Positions 40,695-49,375 of a stretch of 64,000 nucleotides of DNA are shown piece after piece. The DNA is taken from NCBI RefSeq assembly GCF_009429125.1, contig NZ_CP045529.1, forward strand, positions 4,030,001 to 4,094,000, written 5' to 3'. Both the position numbers and the translations under genes were made by a program. The DNA is from Luteimicrobium xylanilyticum (GTDB taxonomy: Bacteria; Actinomycetota; Actinomycetes; Actinomycetales; Cellulomonadaceae). Each line of letters begins with the position of its first letter. Position 1 is the stretch's first letter. Under the pieces are notes generated by a model. It did not search any database and was not told where the DNA came from. It saw only the letters and a program-made list of their open reading frames with translations.

Positions 40695-43600
40695 TCAGTC
40701 GGTCTCGGACTCCCGAGCCTTCTCGGTGGGCGTGGCCGTGGGTTCGGAGGTGCTGCCGGTCGGTTCGGTCGTCGGGGTGCCCGTCGGAGTCGGGGTCGGG
40801 ACGCTGCCGTCCTGCCCGGACGAGACGACGATCGTCACCGTCGAACCCGCCTCGACCTGGGAGCCTTCGGCCAGCTCCGTTCCGTCATCCTTCGTGAGGC
40901 CGGCGACCGTCCCTGCCGGCGCATCGGACGTCTCCTCGACGTCCGCAATCACGACTTTCAGCCCGAGGGCCACCAGCTTGTCCTTGATCGTGTCGGGATC
41001 CTGCCCCACGAAGCCCTCCGGGATCGTCACCGTCGCCGGCGGCTTCGGCCCTTGGGACACCACGAGCGTGACGGTCGAGCCCACCTTCACCGAGGTGCCC
41101 TCGGCAGGCGACACGCTCGCCACCGAGCCCGCCTTCACCGCGTCCGAGTACACCTTCTTCGGATCGACGACGACCTTCACACCCAGCCCGGTGAGCTTCT
41201 TCTGCACCGTCGCGAGCGGCTGCCCCACGAGGCCGTCCGAGATCGTCACCGTCGCCGGCGGCTTCGACCCTTGGGACACCACGAGCGTGACGGTCGAGCC
41301 CACCTTCACCGAGGTGCCCTCGGCAGGCGACACGCTCGCCACCGAGCCCACCTTCACCGCGTCCGAGTACACCTTCTTCGGATCGACGACGACCTTCACA
41401 CCCAGCCCGGTGAGCTTCTTCTGCACCGTCGCGAGCGGCTGCCCCACGAGGCCGTCCGGGATCGTCACGGTGGTCGCGGGCTTCGGCCCCTGGGACACGA
41501 CTGCCCTGACGGTCGAACCGGCCTTGACCTTGCTGCCCGACCCCGGGGTCACGCGCACGACCGCGCCCGCCTTCACGGTGGCCGAGTAGGCCTTGGTCGG
41601 CTTCGCGACCTTCAGGCCGAGGCCTTCGAGCTTCTTCTGGACGGTCGCGAACGAGTGCCCCACGAGGCCCTTCGGTACCACGACGGTCGCTGCGCCGGGC
41701 TTCGACGTCTTCGGCGCGGTCGCGTGGTCCGACGGGGCCTTCGGCCCGGCCTCGGTGTCGGAGGGCACGGTCACGCCCGTGTAGTCGATGACCGGGGTGC
41801 CGGTCGGGAGCAGGCCGCCGGTGTGGAACTCGAAGTGCCACGGCTCCGGCTTGCTGCCGTCGAGGTGCCCCCACGCCGGGTTGTCCCAGCCGTACGCGGG
41901 CCCGTGCTCGCGCAGCCACGCGTACTCCGCGGACCGCCCGGTGGAGATGGGGTAGCCGAGGTCGACGGCGAGCCCCCAGCCGTGGTTCGACGTGCCGGGC
42001 ACGGCGGCCAGGTTGGGCTTCGTCCTGCGGAGCTCGATCTGTACGGCAAGGGGCCGGTAGGAGTCGGTGATCGGGATCGGGTGCCCGAACCTCTTCTCGA
42101 AAAGCTTGCTCAGGGCCTCGAGCCGGTTCGCGGCGTCGCACCGCAGCATCTGCCCCGGGGCGAAGTCGAGCGGGCACAGCGCGGACGCGGGGATCTCGCC
42201 GTTCTTGTACCCGTCGATGCTGGTCCCGTACCGGTCGACGAGCTGCGTGAGCTGGTTCGCGAGGCCGCCCGTCAACGGTGCGGTCGTCGCAGCGACCCCG
42301 TCCCCGCCGACGACGCCCGTGCCCGTCGTTCCTGCGGCGCTCTGAGCCGCAGTGGCGGCATCGAGGGCGGTGGCGAGCCGCTCGGCCGCGGCGACGACGT
42401 CGTCCCACGTGACCGGCTCCGACCCGTCCTGCGCGTCGGGGTCGGCGAGCGAGTCCGTGGTGGTGGACGGGATCCCGCCGGCGGCCGACGCCCCGGTCCC
42501 CACCGACGACGACCCGTCGACCCCCGACGAGTCCGTCCCCGTGTCGGGCGTCGCCGTGGCCGACGGCGTGGGGAGCGCGGCCGGAGCGGTCGTCGACGGG
42601 GTGGGGGTCGCCGACGGGGTGGGGGTGGTCGACGGGGTGCCCTCGTCCGTCGGGGCGTTCGCGGTCGGGACGGATCCGTCAGCGCTGGTCGTGGGGGTCG
42701 CGCCGGGGGCCGTGGTCACGTCGTCCGAGGGCGCGGGGACCGTGCCCGCCGGGCTCGTAGGCTCCGCCGTCGGCACGGACGTGGGCGCCGAGGACGGGAC
42801 GCTCGCGGTCGGCGTCGGCGTCGGGGTCGCTCCCGGAACGGCGACCGCGGGGCTCGTCGGCTCGTCCACCGAGGGCATGCTGCCCTGGACCGCCGTCGTG
42901 GCCGGGTCCGGGATCAGTGCGCCGGTCGCGCCGTCGTCGACCGCCCCCGCGGGGCTCGTCGGGTTCGCCTGTGGCGTGTCCGCAGCCGCCGGGGCGTCGG
43001 TCGCAGAGCCCGTCGGCGTCGTGCCGGTCGGCGGCAGCAGACCCGTCGGGGCGGCACCGTCCGCGGCCAGGACCCCCGTGGTGGCACCGTCGCTCGGCAG
43101 GGTCGGGGACGACGTGCTGCTCGGGCTCGCGGTGCTCGTGGGCGCAGTGCTCTCGGTCGACGCCGGTGCGGCCGGGTCCGCGGTCGGCGCGGCATCGTCG
43201 GCGGCATCCGTGTCGCCGGAGGTCTTCGCCACCGCCTTGTCCCACGGCGACGTCGTCAGCGGGTCCGGCGGCTCGAGCGCGCTGACCGGCAGGTCGACCG
43301 GCGGCGTGAGCGCAGCGGTCGCGGCGACCTGCGCGTCGTAGGTGACCAGGAGCATCCCGGTCTCGCTCGCCGCCTGCGCCACAGGGCCGCCGACCGCGTC
43401 GGGGTGGGCGGCGAGGTAGTCGTCCGCGCGGTTCAGGATCGCGAGCACGTCGTCACGATCGAGCACGGATGCGGGGGCCGTCGTGACGTCCGGCGCGGTC
43501 GTCACGCTCGCGCCGACGCCCGTCGTGCCGCCACCCGTCGTGCCTCCACCGGTCGTGACCGGCGCGGCCGCCGGGACGGACGACGTCCCGGCCGGGACGG

Positions 43601-43727
43601 GGCTCCCGAGGCCTTGCGCGCTCGCAGCTCCCAGGGCACCGAGCGAGGCAGCGGCGACGACTGCGACGACGACGCTCCCACGCCGCGCCGCGGCTCCCGG
43701 CTGCCTGCGCGTGGTGCGGCTCTGCAT
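40695..43727 (-). CDS. exported VanY-type D,D-carboxypeptidase with four PASTA repeats
   Basis: About 1010 residues. A signal peptide (basic stretch, VVVAVVAAASLGALGAASAQG) is followed by about 120 residues with one helical stretch, then a Thr/Pro/Ala-rich low-complexity region (about 130-470), then a D-Ala-D-Ala carboxypeptidase domain (about 510-635: ITDSYRPLAVQIELR, TSNHGWGLAVDLGYP zinc ligands His/Asp, EPWHFEF) and four PASTA repeats (about 680-975). The middle two PASTA copies are nearly identical at DNA level. PASTA domains bind peptidoglycan, so this is probably a wall-bound peptidase. Start chosen at MQSRTTRRQPG before the signal; longer starts exist 25 and 38 codons upstream. Confidence 0.85.
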   Translation of the reverse strand: MQSRTTRRQPGAAARRGSVVVAVVAAASLGALGAASAQGLGSPVPAGTSSVPAAAPVTTGGGTTGGGTTGVGASVTTAPDVTTAPASVLDRDDVLAILNRADDYLAAHPDAVGGPVAQAASETGMLLVTYDAQVAATAALTPPVDLPVSALEPPDPLTTSPWDKAVAKTSGDTDAADDAAPTADPAAPASTESTAPTSTASPSSTSSPTLPSDGATTGVLAADGAAPTGLLPPTGTTPTGSATDAPAAADTPQANPTSPAGAVDDGATGALIPDPATTAVQGSMPSVDEPTSPAVAVPGATPTPTPTASVPSSAPTSVPTAEPTSPAGTVPAPSDDVTTAPGATPTTSADGSVPTANAPTDEGTPSTTPTPSATPTPSTTAPAALPTPSATATPDTGTDSSGVDGSSSVGTGASAAGGIPSTTTDSLADPDAQDGSEPVTWDDVVAAAERLATALDAATAAQSAAGTTGTGVVGGDGVAATTAPLTGGLANQLTQLVDRYGTSIDGYKNGEIPASALCPLDFAPGQMLRCDAANRLEALSKLFEKRFGHPIPITDSYRPLAVQIELRRTKPNLAAVPGTSNHGWGLAVDLGYPISTGRSAEYAWLREHGPAYGWDNPAWGHLDGSKPEPWHFEFHTGGLLPTGTPVIDYTGVTVPSDTEAGPKAPSDHATAPKTSKPGAATVVVPKGLVGHSFATVQKKLEGLGLKVAKPTKAYSATVKAGAVVRVTPGSGSKVKAGSTVRAVVSQGPKPATTVTIPDGLVGQPLATVQKKLTGLGVKVVVDPKKVYSDAVKVGSVASVSPAEGTSVKVGSTVTLVVSQGSKPPATVTISDGLVGQPLATVQKKLTGLGVKVVVDPKKVYSDAVKAGSVASVSPAEGTSVKVGSTVTLVVSQGPKPPATVTIPEGFVGQDPDTIKDKLVALGLKVVIADVEETSDAPAGTVAGLTKDDGTELAEGSQVEAGSTVTIVVSSGQDGSVPTPTPTGTPTTEPTGSTSEPTATPTEKARESETD
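41023..41460. repeat. 219-bp near-perfect tandem repeat (PASTA repeats 2 and 3)
   Basis: Two copies, 41023-41241 and 41242-41460, differ at very few positions, far fewer than the flanking PASTA repeats differ from them. This indicates recent duplication or gene conversion and a site where copy number could vary between strains. Confidence 0.85.
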
Positions 43728-43758
43728 GACTCCCCTGGTGGACGTGGCGTCGCGCCCG

Positions 43759-43779
43759 GTGACCGCGGTCACACGTGTG
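43759..43779. promoter_or_regulatory. palindromic site upstream of the VanY-PASTA gene
   Basis: GTGACCGCGGTCAC (43759-43772, perfect 14-bp palindrome) overlaps CACACGTGTG (43770-43779, perfect 10-bp palindrome). They lie 32-52 bases before the chosen start, so they may be operators of the cell-wall gene. If translation starts upstream they would instead be coding. Confidence 0.35.
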
Positions 43780-43889
43780 GCGCCCTTCCCAGCCTGCGCC
43801 ATCTTCGCGGCGTGCGCTACATCGCGTCCCACGAAGAGCACCCTACGTCCTCGAGATGACTGCGTGACAACGCTGCCATCCCGAAGAGT

Positions 43890-44324
43890 TCACCCGGTGG
43901 CCACCGGGCCGCTGACACCCGGGCCGCTGACACCGGGGCCGCACAAGCGACCCTCGTAGATCCCGATCTTCGCGTCGATCGCGCGCAGGTGCTCCCGCGT
44001 CGCCTCGAGCTCGGCGAGCACCCGGTCGCGGTGGGCGCGCAGCAGGGTGAGCCGCGCCCCCTCGTTCCCGTCCCCGTCGCGGCACAGCGTCGCGTACTCC
44101 CGGAGCTCCGCGATACCCATGCCCGTCGCCCGCAGGCGCGTGAGCATGACGATCCAGCCGAGGTCCGCCTCCGAGTACCGGCGATGGCCCGACGGCGCCC
44201 GGTCGACGGGGTCGAGCATGAGCCCGTCTCGCTCGTAGTAGCGCAGCGTGTGGACGGTGAGCCCCGTCGCGGCGGCGGCATCGGCGATGGTGAGCCCGCC
44301 GACGGCGGACGTGGTGGCGGTCAC
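43890..44324 (-). CDS. MerR-family transcriptional regulator
   Basis: A 144-residue MerR regulator: winged helix TIADAAAATGLTVHTLRYYERDGL, wing SGHRRYSEADLGWIVMLTRLR, then a dimerisation coiled coil. There is no clear cysteine ligand cluster, so a small organic ligand or stress cue is likelier than metal. The last residues (GPGVSGPGVSGPVATG) come from a short direct repeat and may be dispensable. The gene is divergent from a small membrane protein gene 36 bases away, its probable target. Confidence 0.85.
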   Translation of the reverse strand: MTATTSAVGGLTIADAAAATGLTVHTLRYYERDGLMLDPVDRAPSGHRRYSEADLGWIVMLTRLRATGMGIAELREYATLCRDGDGNEGARLTLLRAHRDRVLAELEATREHLRAIDAKIGIYEGRLCGPGVSGPGVSGPVATG

Positions 44325-44360
44325 CGTCCCAGTCTGCGCCGCGGGCTAGGGTGGCGGCCC

Positions 44361-44930
44361 ATGGACCTGCTGAGCACGGCCACCGACCGCGACGTCGCCT
44401 TCACCGCCGCCGTCCTCGGGGTCGGCGGGTTCGCGTGGTTCGGCTGGGCCCAGGAGGCGCCGCCCGCGTCGTGGCGGCTCCCGCTCGGGATCGCGTCCGG
44501 GCTCTGCTTCGCGGCCGCGGTCGTCGGGGGCGTCCTGGGGGTCCGCTGGTGGGACACGCCGACGGCGCTCGCGACGTCGTCCGACGGGGTCCGGTTCGGT
44601 GTGATCGTCGCGATCGAGGCCGTGCTCTGCGCGGCCGGGGCGATCGTGCTGGCCCGGACCGGCAACGCGGCGTGGGTGAGCGCGTGGATCTGCGGCGTCG
44701 TCGGGATCCACTTCGTCCCCCTCGCGCGGGTCTTCCACGACGCCGGGTTCGTCGTCCTCGCGGTGCTCCTGGTGGGCGTCGCCGTGGGCTCGTGGGCGTG
44801 GGGGCGAGGATCGAGCCTCACGCCCAGCGCGCTCGTCGGGGTGCTCGCGGGGTCGACGTTCGCACTCTTCACCGCGCGGGCGCTCGTGACGCTCGCCGTC
44901 GGTGACGGCCCTGCACCCACGGAGCATTAG
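44361..44930 (+). CDS. six-helix membrane protein, unknown
   Basis: A 189-residue protein with about six hydrophobic helices. No family recognised. FGWAQEAPPASWRLPLGIASGL and IHFVPLARVFHDAGFVVLA may be conserved in related actinobacterial proteins. Divergent from the MerR gene and so possibly its target. Confidence 0.65.
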   Translation: MDLLSTATDRDVAFTAAVLGVGGFAWFGWAQEAPPASWRLPLGIASGLCFAAAVVGGVLGVRWWDTPTALATSSDGVRFGVIVAIEAVLCAAGAIVLARTGNAAWVSAWICGVVGIHFVPLARVFHDAGFVVLAVLLVGVAVGSWAWGRGSSLTPSALVGVLAGSTFALFTARALVTLAVGDGPAPTEH

Positions 44931-44991
44931 GCCCGCAGGACCGCCACAAAAAGGTCACAGCGTTCTCAGGTCGTTGCGGCACAATGGAACC

Positions 44992-45495
44992 ATGCCCTCC
45001 GATCTCGACGTCGTCACGCCCGCCGCCCCTCCGGCCCGACCCGGCCGCCGCGCGCTCGTGAGCGCCGTCGTCGGGCTGGCCCTCGTCGCGCCGCTCGCGG
45101 CGTGCACCGGCGACGGGAGCGTCGACACCGACGCGGTGGGCAAGTTCGTCCAGGACGCCGGCGACCAGACCAAGCAGATCGCGTCGGACGCCCAACGCCT
45201 CGGGAGCCAGCTCGGCTCGATGAAGAGCCAGGGCAAGGCGGCGCTCACCCAGGCGCAGGACGCGGGGGACGAGGCGCGCAAGGCGCTCGACGAGGCACAG
45301 AAGTCGAGCTCCACGCTGTCGGCGTCGGCGCGTCAGCGGCTCGACGACGCCTACCAGGACCTCGAGGACGCGCGCGCCCAGCTCGAGAAGCTCAAGGACA
45401 AGCTCCCCACCACGAGCCAGGCCCGGGCCACCATCGACGACGTCCAGAAGCAGCTCGACAGCCTGGCCACGTCGATCACGAAGACGGTGGGGTGA
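44992..45495 (+). CDS. coiled-coil lipoprotein
   Basis: A 167-residue protein: N-terminal basic stretch, hydrophobic helix and lipobox LAAC (Cys about residue 38), then a long Ala/Gln/Lys-rich helical region typical of a coiled coil. No enzymatic motif. Probably a membrane-anchored envelope protein. A CACAAT lies seven bases before the start. The 3' end overlaps the convergent DUF2087 gene by 20 bases. Confidence 0.65.
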   Translation: MPSDLDVVTPAAPPARPGRRALVSAVVGLALVAPLAACTGDGSVDTDAVGKFVQDAGDQTKQIASDAQRLGSQLGSMKSQGKAALTQAQDAGDEARKALDEAQKSSSTLSASARQRLDDAYQDLEDARAQLEKLKDKLPTTSQARATIDDVQKQLDSLATSITKTVG

Positions 45496-45799
45496 CCGTC
45501 TCGTCGGAGGCGTCGGCGTCCCCGAGGTCGTCGAAGACCGTCACGAGCGTGCGCCAGTAGGTCGCACCGTCCCGAGTCCGGGTCACCAGGCCGCGGTCGA
45601 CGAGGTCACGACGGACGCCGACCGGGTCGTCGGCGAAGGTCGCGAGGCGGTCGGTGAGCTCGCGTTCCGTGACGGGCTCGTCCAGCTCGAGGACTCGGGT
45701 CGCGACGTAGGCGAACAACAGGTCCCGGTCCGCGGCACGTCGCGGCAGCCGTTCGAGCCGACCGCGCACGAGGAACCGGGTGGGGTCAGGGGTGCGCAC
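45476..45799 (-). CDS. DUF2087-like protein
   Basis: A 107-residue small protein with the DUF2087 pattern: RDLLFAYVATRVLELDEPVTERELTDRL then VGVRRDLVDRGLVTRTRDGATYW, which resembles a helix-turn-helix fold. GTG start chosen (VRTPDPTRFLVRGRL). It could be a transcription regulator; DNA binding is inferred. Confidence 0.65.
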   Translation of the reverse strand: MRTPDPTRFLVRGRLERLPRRAADRDLLFAYVATRVLELDEPVTERELTDRLATFADDPVGVRRDLVDRGLVTRTRDGATYWRTLVTVFDDLGDADASDETVTPPSS

Positions 45800-45901
45800 A
45801 GCACCACTCTCGCACTGCCCTCCACCGAACCTCCACGAGTTTGTAACCCCTACTCTGTTTTCTCTCTGTCTTCTCGCAGGAAAGCACGGCACACTGATCC
45901 T

Positions 45902-46399
45902 GTGACGTCGCCGCTGACCTCAGGCCCGATGTCGTGGCGCGAGGACACGGCCACGACATCCCTCGCGGCGCGCTACGCGGCCGCCGGCCTCCTCGCCGTC
46001 GCAGCGCTCCTCTTCCTCGGCGGTGGGCACGAGGCCCTCACCACCGCGCTCCACGACGCCCGAACCCAGACCGCCGCGCTCGACGTCGACCTCGCCCGCG
46101 TCGACGGCGAGCTGGACGCGCTCTCGGGGACGCTCGCCACCGAGGTCACCGACGCGGTCGAGTCAGCCCGGGCCGCGACCGCCGCCGCCGAGGAGGCGCT
46201 CGCCGGTGCCGCGCAGGAGGTCGTCGACGCCACGGACGAGGCTCGTGCGGCCGTCGCGCTCTCCGATGCCCAGATCGCGCTCGAGGCCGCGGCCGCCCAG
46301 GTCCGGCACGTGCGCGGCAAGCTCAGCGACGGCACGGTCGGCGAGTCGCTGACCGAGCTCCTCACCCACCTCGACGCCCTCCGGCTCGGCCAGGCCTGA
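45902..46399 (+). CDS. membrane-anchored coiled-coil protein, unknown
   Basis: A 165-residue protein with one helix near residues 22-42 (ARYAAAGLLAVAALLFLGGG) and a long Ala/Glu/Asp-rich coiled coil. No family recognised. GTG start. It resembles the lipoprotein two genes upstream in being coiled-coil and envelope-linked. Confidence 0.55.
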   Translation: MTSPLTSGPMSWREDTATTSLAARYAAAGLLAVAALLFLGGGHEALTTALHDARTQTAALDVDLARVDGELDALSGTLATEVTDAVESARAATAAAEEALAGAAQEVVDATDEARAAVALSDAQIALEAAAAQVRHVRGKLSDGTVGESLTELLTHLDALRLGQA

Positions 46400-46470
46400 T
46401 CCCTCACGCGCCCCGGCCAGGTGCGCGCCCCGCCCGAGCGCGGAGCCGCCGTCGTGCGTAGCGTCGGACC

Positions 46471-48165
46471 GTGACCTCGACGAGCAGCACGCACCTCGGT
46501 CCTCCACTGCGTCGCGCCTGGACGCGGGCACGCCTGAAGATCGAAGGCCGGGGCCGGCACGGCCCGCTCGCGCCGCACGACCGGTGGCCGGCCCTCGCAC
46601 GCTTCGACCGGGAGGTCGCCGCGCGGACCGACGCCCTGAACCTCGGACGCCCCGCCGACGCGACGCTGCGCGGCCTCAGCCGCCTCGCCGATCACTCCGT
46701 GCTCTGGGTCGGGGTCGGCGCCGGCCTCGCGGCGACCGGGCCCGTCGGGCGTCGCGCCGCGCTCCGTGGCGCTACGACCCTGCTTGCCGCGAGCGCCGTC
46801 GCGAACCTGGTCGCCAAACCGCTGTTCGGCGGCGAGCGGCCGACGACCTCGGGCCTCGACGTGCTGCGCAGGCTGGCGGACTCCCCGACCTCAGGATCGT
46901 TCCCGTCGGGGCACAGCGCGTCCGCGGCGGCGTTCACGCTCGGGGTCGCGACCGAGTGGCCGGCGGCCGGCGCCGCCCTCGCGCCGCTCGCTACGGCCGT
47001 CGCCTACTCACGCATGCACGTGGGAGCGCACTGGTTCTCCGACGTGGCGGGCGGTGTCGCGATCGGGGTCGGGGCCGCGGTCCTCGGCCGTCGGCTCTTC
47101 CCCCCGGAGCCCCGCACGACCGAGTTCGCACCCGCTCCACCGACCGACGTCCCCGCACTGGACGACGGCGACGGGTTGTTCGTCCTCGTCAACCCGAAGT
47201 CGGGCAAGGCGGGCGGCCAGATGGCCCAGGCGATCCGCGAGGCTCTGCCTGCGGCCGAGGTGCACGAGCTGTCGCGGGACGACGACGTCGGACGCCTCGT
47301 CTCCGACGCCCTGCGTTCCGGCTCGCGGGCCGTCGGGGTGTCCGGTGGCGACGGGACGGTGGGCTCGGTGGCCGCGGCGGCCCGTGCGCACGGGTCACCG
47401 CTCGTCGTCTTCCCCGGAGGCACGCTCAACCACTTCGCGAAGGCGCTGCGGATCGCGGGACCGGACGTCCAGGACCCGGTCGGTCTGGTCGCCAGGAGCG
47501 TGCGGACCGGCCAGGGCGTCGCGGTCGACGTCGGCGACCTCGAGGTCGGCGGCACGGAGGGCGGCACCGTCCGCTGGACCGTGCTCAACACCTTCTCCCT
47601 CGGCGCCTACCCCGACATCGTGGCCCACCGCGAGAAGCTCGAGGGCAAGCTCGGGAAGCAGGTCGCTGCGATCGTCGCGACCGCCCAGACGTTCCCCCGG
47701 GCCAAGCCGGTGCCGGTGCGTGGGGCGGTGGAGGACTCGGTCGAGCCTCGTGACGTCTGGTCCCTGTTCGCCGGGATCGACCGCTACACGCCCCCCGGTC
47801 CGGCCCCGGCGCGCCGGAGACGCCTCGACGACGGCCTCCTCGACGTCCGGGTCGCGCTCGCCCGGAAGCGGCGCTCGACGGTCCGGGTGCTCGCACGCAG
47901 CGTGTTCGACCAGCTCGGGTCACCGCTCGCCCGGAGGATTCCGCGGACGCGGTCGTGGCTCGGGACCACCACCACCGAGGTGCCGGTGGTCGACGTGCTC
48001 GTTCCCGCCGGGACGACGCTCGCGCACGACGGCGAGACCCACGTCGTGGGCGAGGGTGCGTCGTCGGGCCGGGGCGCGGCGGACGTCCGGGTGCAGCTCA
48101 CCCTGCGGCCGGGGGCGCTGCGCGTCTACGCACCGGCGGAACAGCGGCCCGACGACGGGAGTTGA
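46471..48165 (+). CDS. PAP2 phosphatase - diacylglycerol/lipid kinase fusion
   Basis: A 564-residue fusion. The first about 220 residues are a PAP2 acid phosphatase: KPLFGGERPTT, PSGHSASAAAFTLG, SRMHVGAHWFSDVAGG, the three-part PAP2 active site. Residues about 230-560 are a DAGK-catalytic (lipid kinase) domain: LFVLVNPKSGKAGG, VSGGDGTVGSVAAAARA. Probably membrane-bound; removes and adds phosphate on lipids or isoprenoids. GTG start. Known in actinobacteria, direction of flux unknown. Confidence 0.87.
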   Translation: MTSTSSTHLGPPLRRAWTRARLKIEGRGRHGPLAPHDRWPALARFDREVAARTDALNLGRPADATLRGLSRLADHSVLWVGVGAGLAATGPVGRRAALRGATTLLAASAVANLVAKPLFGGERPTTSGLDVLRRLADSPTSGSFPSGHSASAAAFTLGVATEWPAAGAALAPLATAVAYSRMHVGAHWFSDVAGGVAIGVGAAVLGRRLFPPEPRTTEFAPAPPTDVPALDDGDGLFVLVNPKSGKAGGQMAQAIREALPAAEVHELSRDDDVGRLVSDALRSGSRAVGVSGGDGTVGSVAAAARAHGSPLVVFPGGTLNHFAKALRIAGPDVQDPVGLVARSVRTGQGVAVDVGDLEVGGTEGGTVRWTVLNTFSLGAYPDIVAHREKLEGKLGKQVAAIVATAQTFPRAKPVPVRGAVEDSVEPRDVWSLFAGIDRYTPPGPAPARRRRLDDGLLDVRVALARKRRSTVRVLARSVFDQLGSPLARRIPRTRSWLGTTTTEVPVVDVLVPAGTTLAHDGETHVVGEGASSGRGAADVRVQLTLRPGALRVYAPAEQRPDDGS

Positions 48166-48172
48166 GGCGGAC

Positions 48173-49231
48173 ATGACGCTGGAGCTCGGCCTCGACACGT
48201 TCGGTGACGTCACCGCCCTCCCTGACGGGAGCCCGCGGCCGGCGGGCGAGGTGATCCGCGACGTCGTCGAGGAGGCGGTGCTCGCGGACCGGGTCGGCCT
48301 CGACTTCTTCGGGGTCGGGGAGCACCATCGCGCCGACTTCGCGGTCTCCGCGCCCGAGGTGGTGCTCGCCGCGATCGCCGGGCGGACCGAGCGGATCCGG
48401 CTCGGCTCGGCGGTGACGGTGCTGTCGTCCGACGACCCGGTGCGCGTGTACGAGCGGTTCGCGACCCTCGACGGCGTGTCCGGCGGCCGCGCGGAGGTCA
48501 TCCTGGGCCGGGGGTCGTTCGTCGAGTCGTTCCCGCTGTTCGGGTACGACCTCGGTGAGTACGAGGACCTGTTCGAGGAGAAGCTCGAGCTGTTCGACGC
48601 GCTGCGCACCGAGAAGGCCGTGTCGTGGGCGGGATCGAAGCGCGCCTCCCTGAAGAACCAGCACGTCTACCCCAAGACCGAGCGCGGGTCGCTGACCACG
48701 TGGATCGGCGTCGGCGGGTCCCCCGAGTCCGTCGTCCGGACCGCGCGCTACGGCCTGCCCATGATGCTCGCGATCATCGGCGGAGAACCTGCCCGGTTCC
48801 GCCCCTACGTGGACCTCTACTGGCGCGCGCTCGGCGAGTTCGGGTGGTCCGCGCAGCCCGGCGGTGGTCCGGGGCGCGTCGGCATCCACTCCCCCGGGCA
48901 CGTCGCCGAGACCGACGAGCAGGCGCAGGACGAGATCTACGAGCACTTCGAGGCGACGAACAACCGGATCGGCGCGGAGCGCGGCTGGCCGCCGTACTCG
49001 CAGTCCCGGTTCCGGCACGACGTCGGCCCCGACGGCTCCCTCTACGTGGGCTCTCCCGAGACCGTGGCCCAGAAGATCGCGGCGACCGTGGACCGGCTCG
49101 GCGCGACCCGGTTCGACCTCAAGTACTCGACGGGGACGCTGCCCCACGCGACGCTGATGCGGTCCATCGAGCTGTACGGGACGCAGGTCGCCCCGCGCGT
49201 CCGTGAGCTCCTCGCCGACGAGGCCGACTGA
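48173..49231 (+). CDS. LLM-class flavin-dependent oxidoreductase
   Basis: A 352-residue luciferase-like monooxygenase. The N-terminal GLDTFGD, GVGEHHRADFAVSAPEVVLAA, LGSAVTVLSSDDPVRVYERFATLDGVSGGRAE and the C-terminal RFRHDVGPDGSLYVGSPETVAQK place it in the LLM family with FMN or F420 as cofactor; which one is not clear. It follows the PAP2-kinase gene by seven bases. Confidence 0.85.
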   Translation: MTLELGLDTFGDVTALPDGSPRPAGEVIRDVVEEAVLADRVGLDFFGVGEHHRADFAVSAPEVVLAAIAGRTERIRLGSAVTVLSSDDPVRVYERFATLDGVSGGRAEVILGRGSFVESFPLFGYDLGEYEDLFEEKLELFDALRTEKAVSWAGSKRASLKNQHVYPKTERGSLTTWIGVGGSPESVVRTARYGLPMMLAIIGGEPARFRPYVDLYWRALGEFGWSAQPGGGPGRVGIHSPGHVAETDEQAQDEIYEHFEATNNRIGAERGWPPYSQSRFRHDVGPDGSLYVGSPETVAQKIAATVDRLGATRFDLKYSTGTLPHATLMRSIELYGTQVAPRVRELLADEAD

Positions 49232-49258
49232 CCGCAGGCCGCCCGTCCACCTGTCCGA

Positions 49259-49278
49259 CCGGGGACCAAGGTCCCGCC
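49259..49278. promoter_or_regulatory. DevR/DosR-like box (GGGAC-N4-GTCCC)
   Basis: The 20 bases contain GGGACCAAGGTCCC, which matches the core of the mycobacterial DosR consensus GGGACTWWAGTCCC at 12 of 14 positions if W is allowed. The outer TTS/SAA bases do not match. It is 98-117 bases upstream of the DoxX-like gene and near a DevS/DevR-like pair. Confidence 0.55.
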
Positions 49279-49375
49279 CGCGCGCGACCTTCGGCTCAGG
49301 AACGGGCCTGCGCACCGCGAAAGACTCTTCTCAGAAGCCGGGGAACCGAAGAACCGGTCGATGAGAGGAACGATC

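Noticed and set aside
40677-43859. 1060-codon open frame opposite the VanY-PASTA gene
   Set aside because: The translation is Arg/Gly-rich without domains, and the opposite strand has clear VanY and PASTA motifs.
43728-43889. Possible c-di-AMP (ydaO) riboswitch before the wall peptidase
   Set aside because: Such riboswitches precede some actinobacterial wall-hydrolase genes, but I see only short palindromes and no recognisable conserved core; the gap is short.
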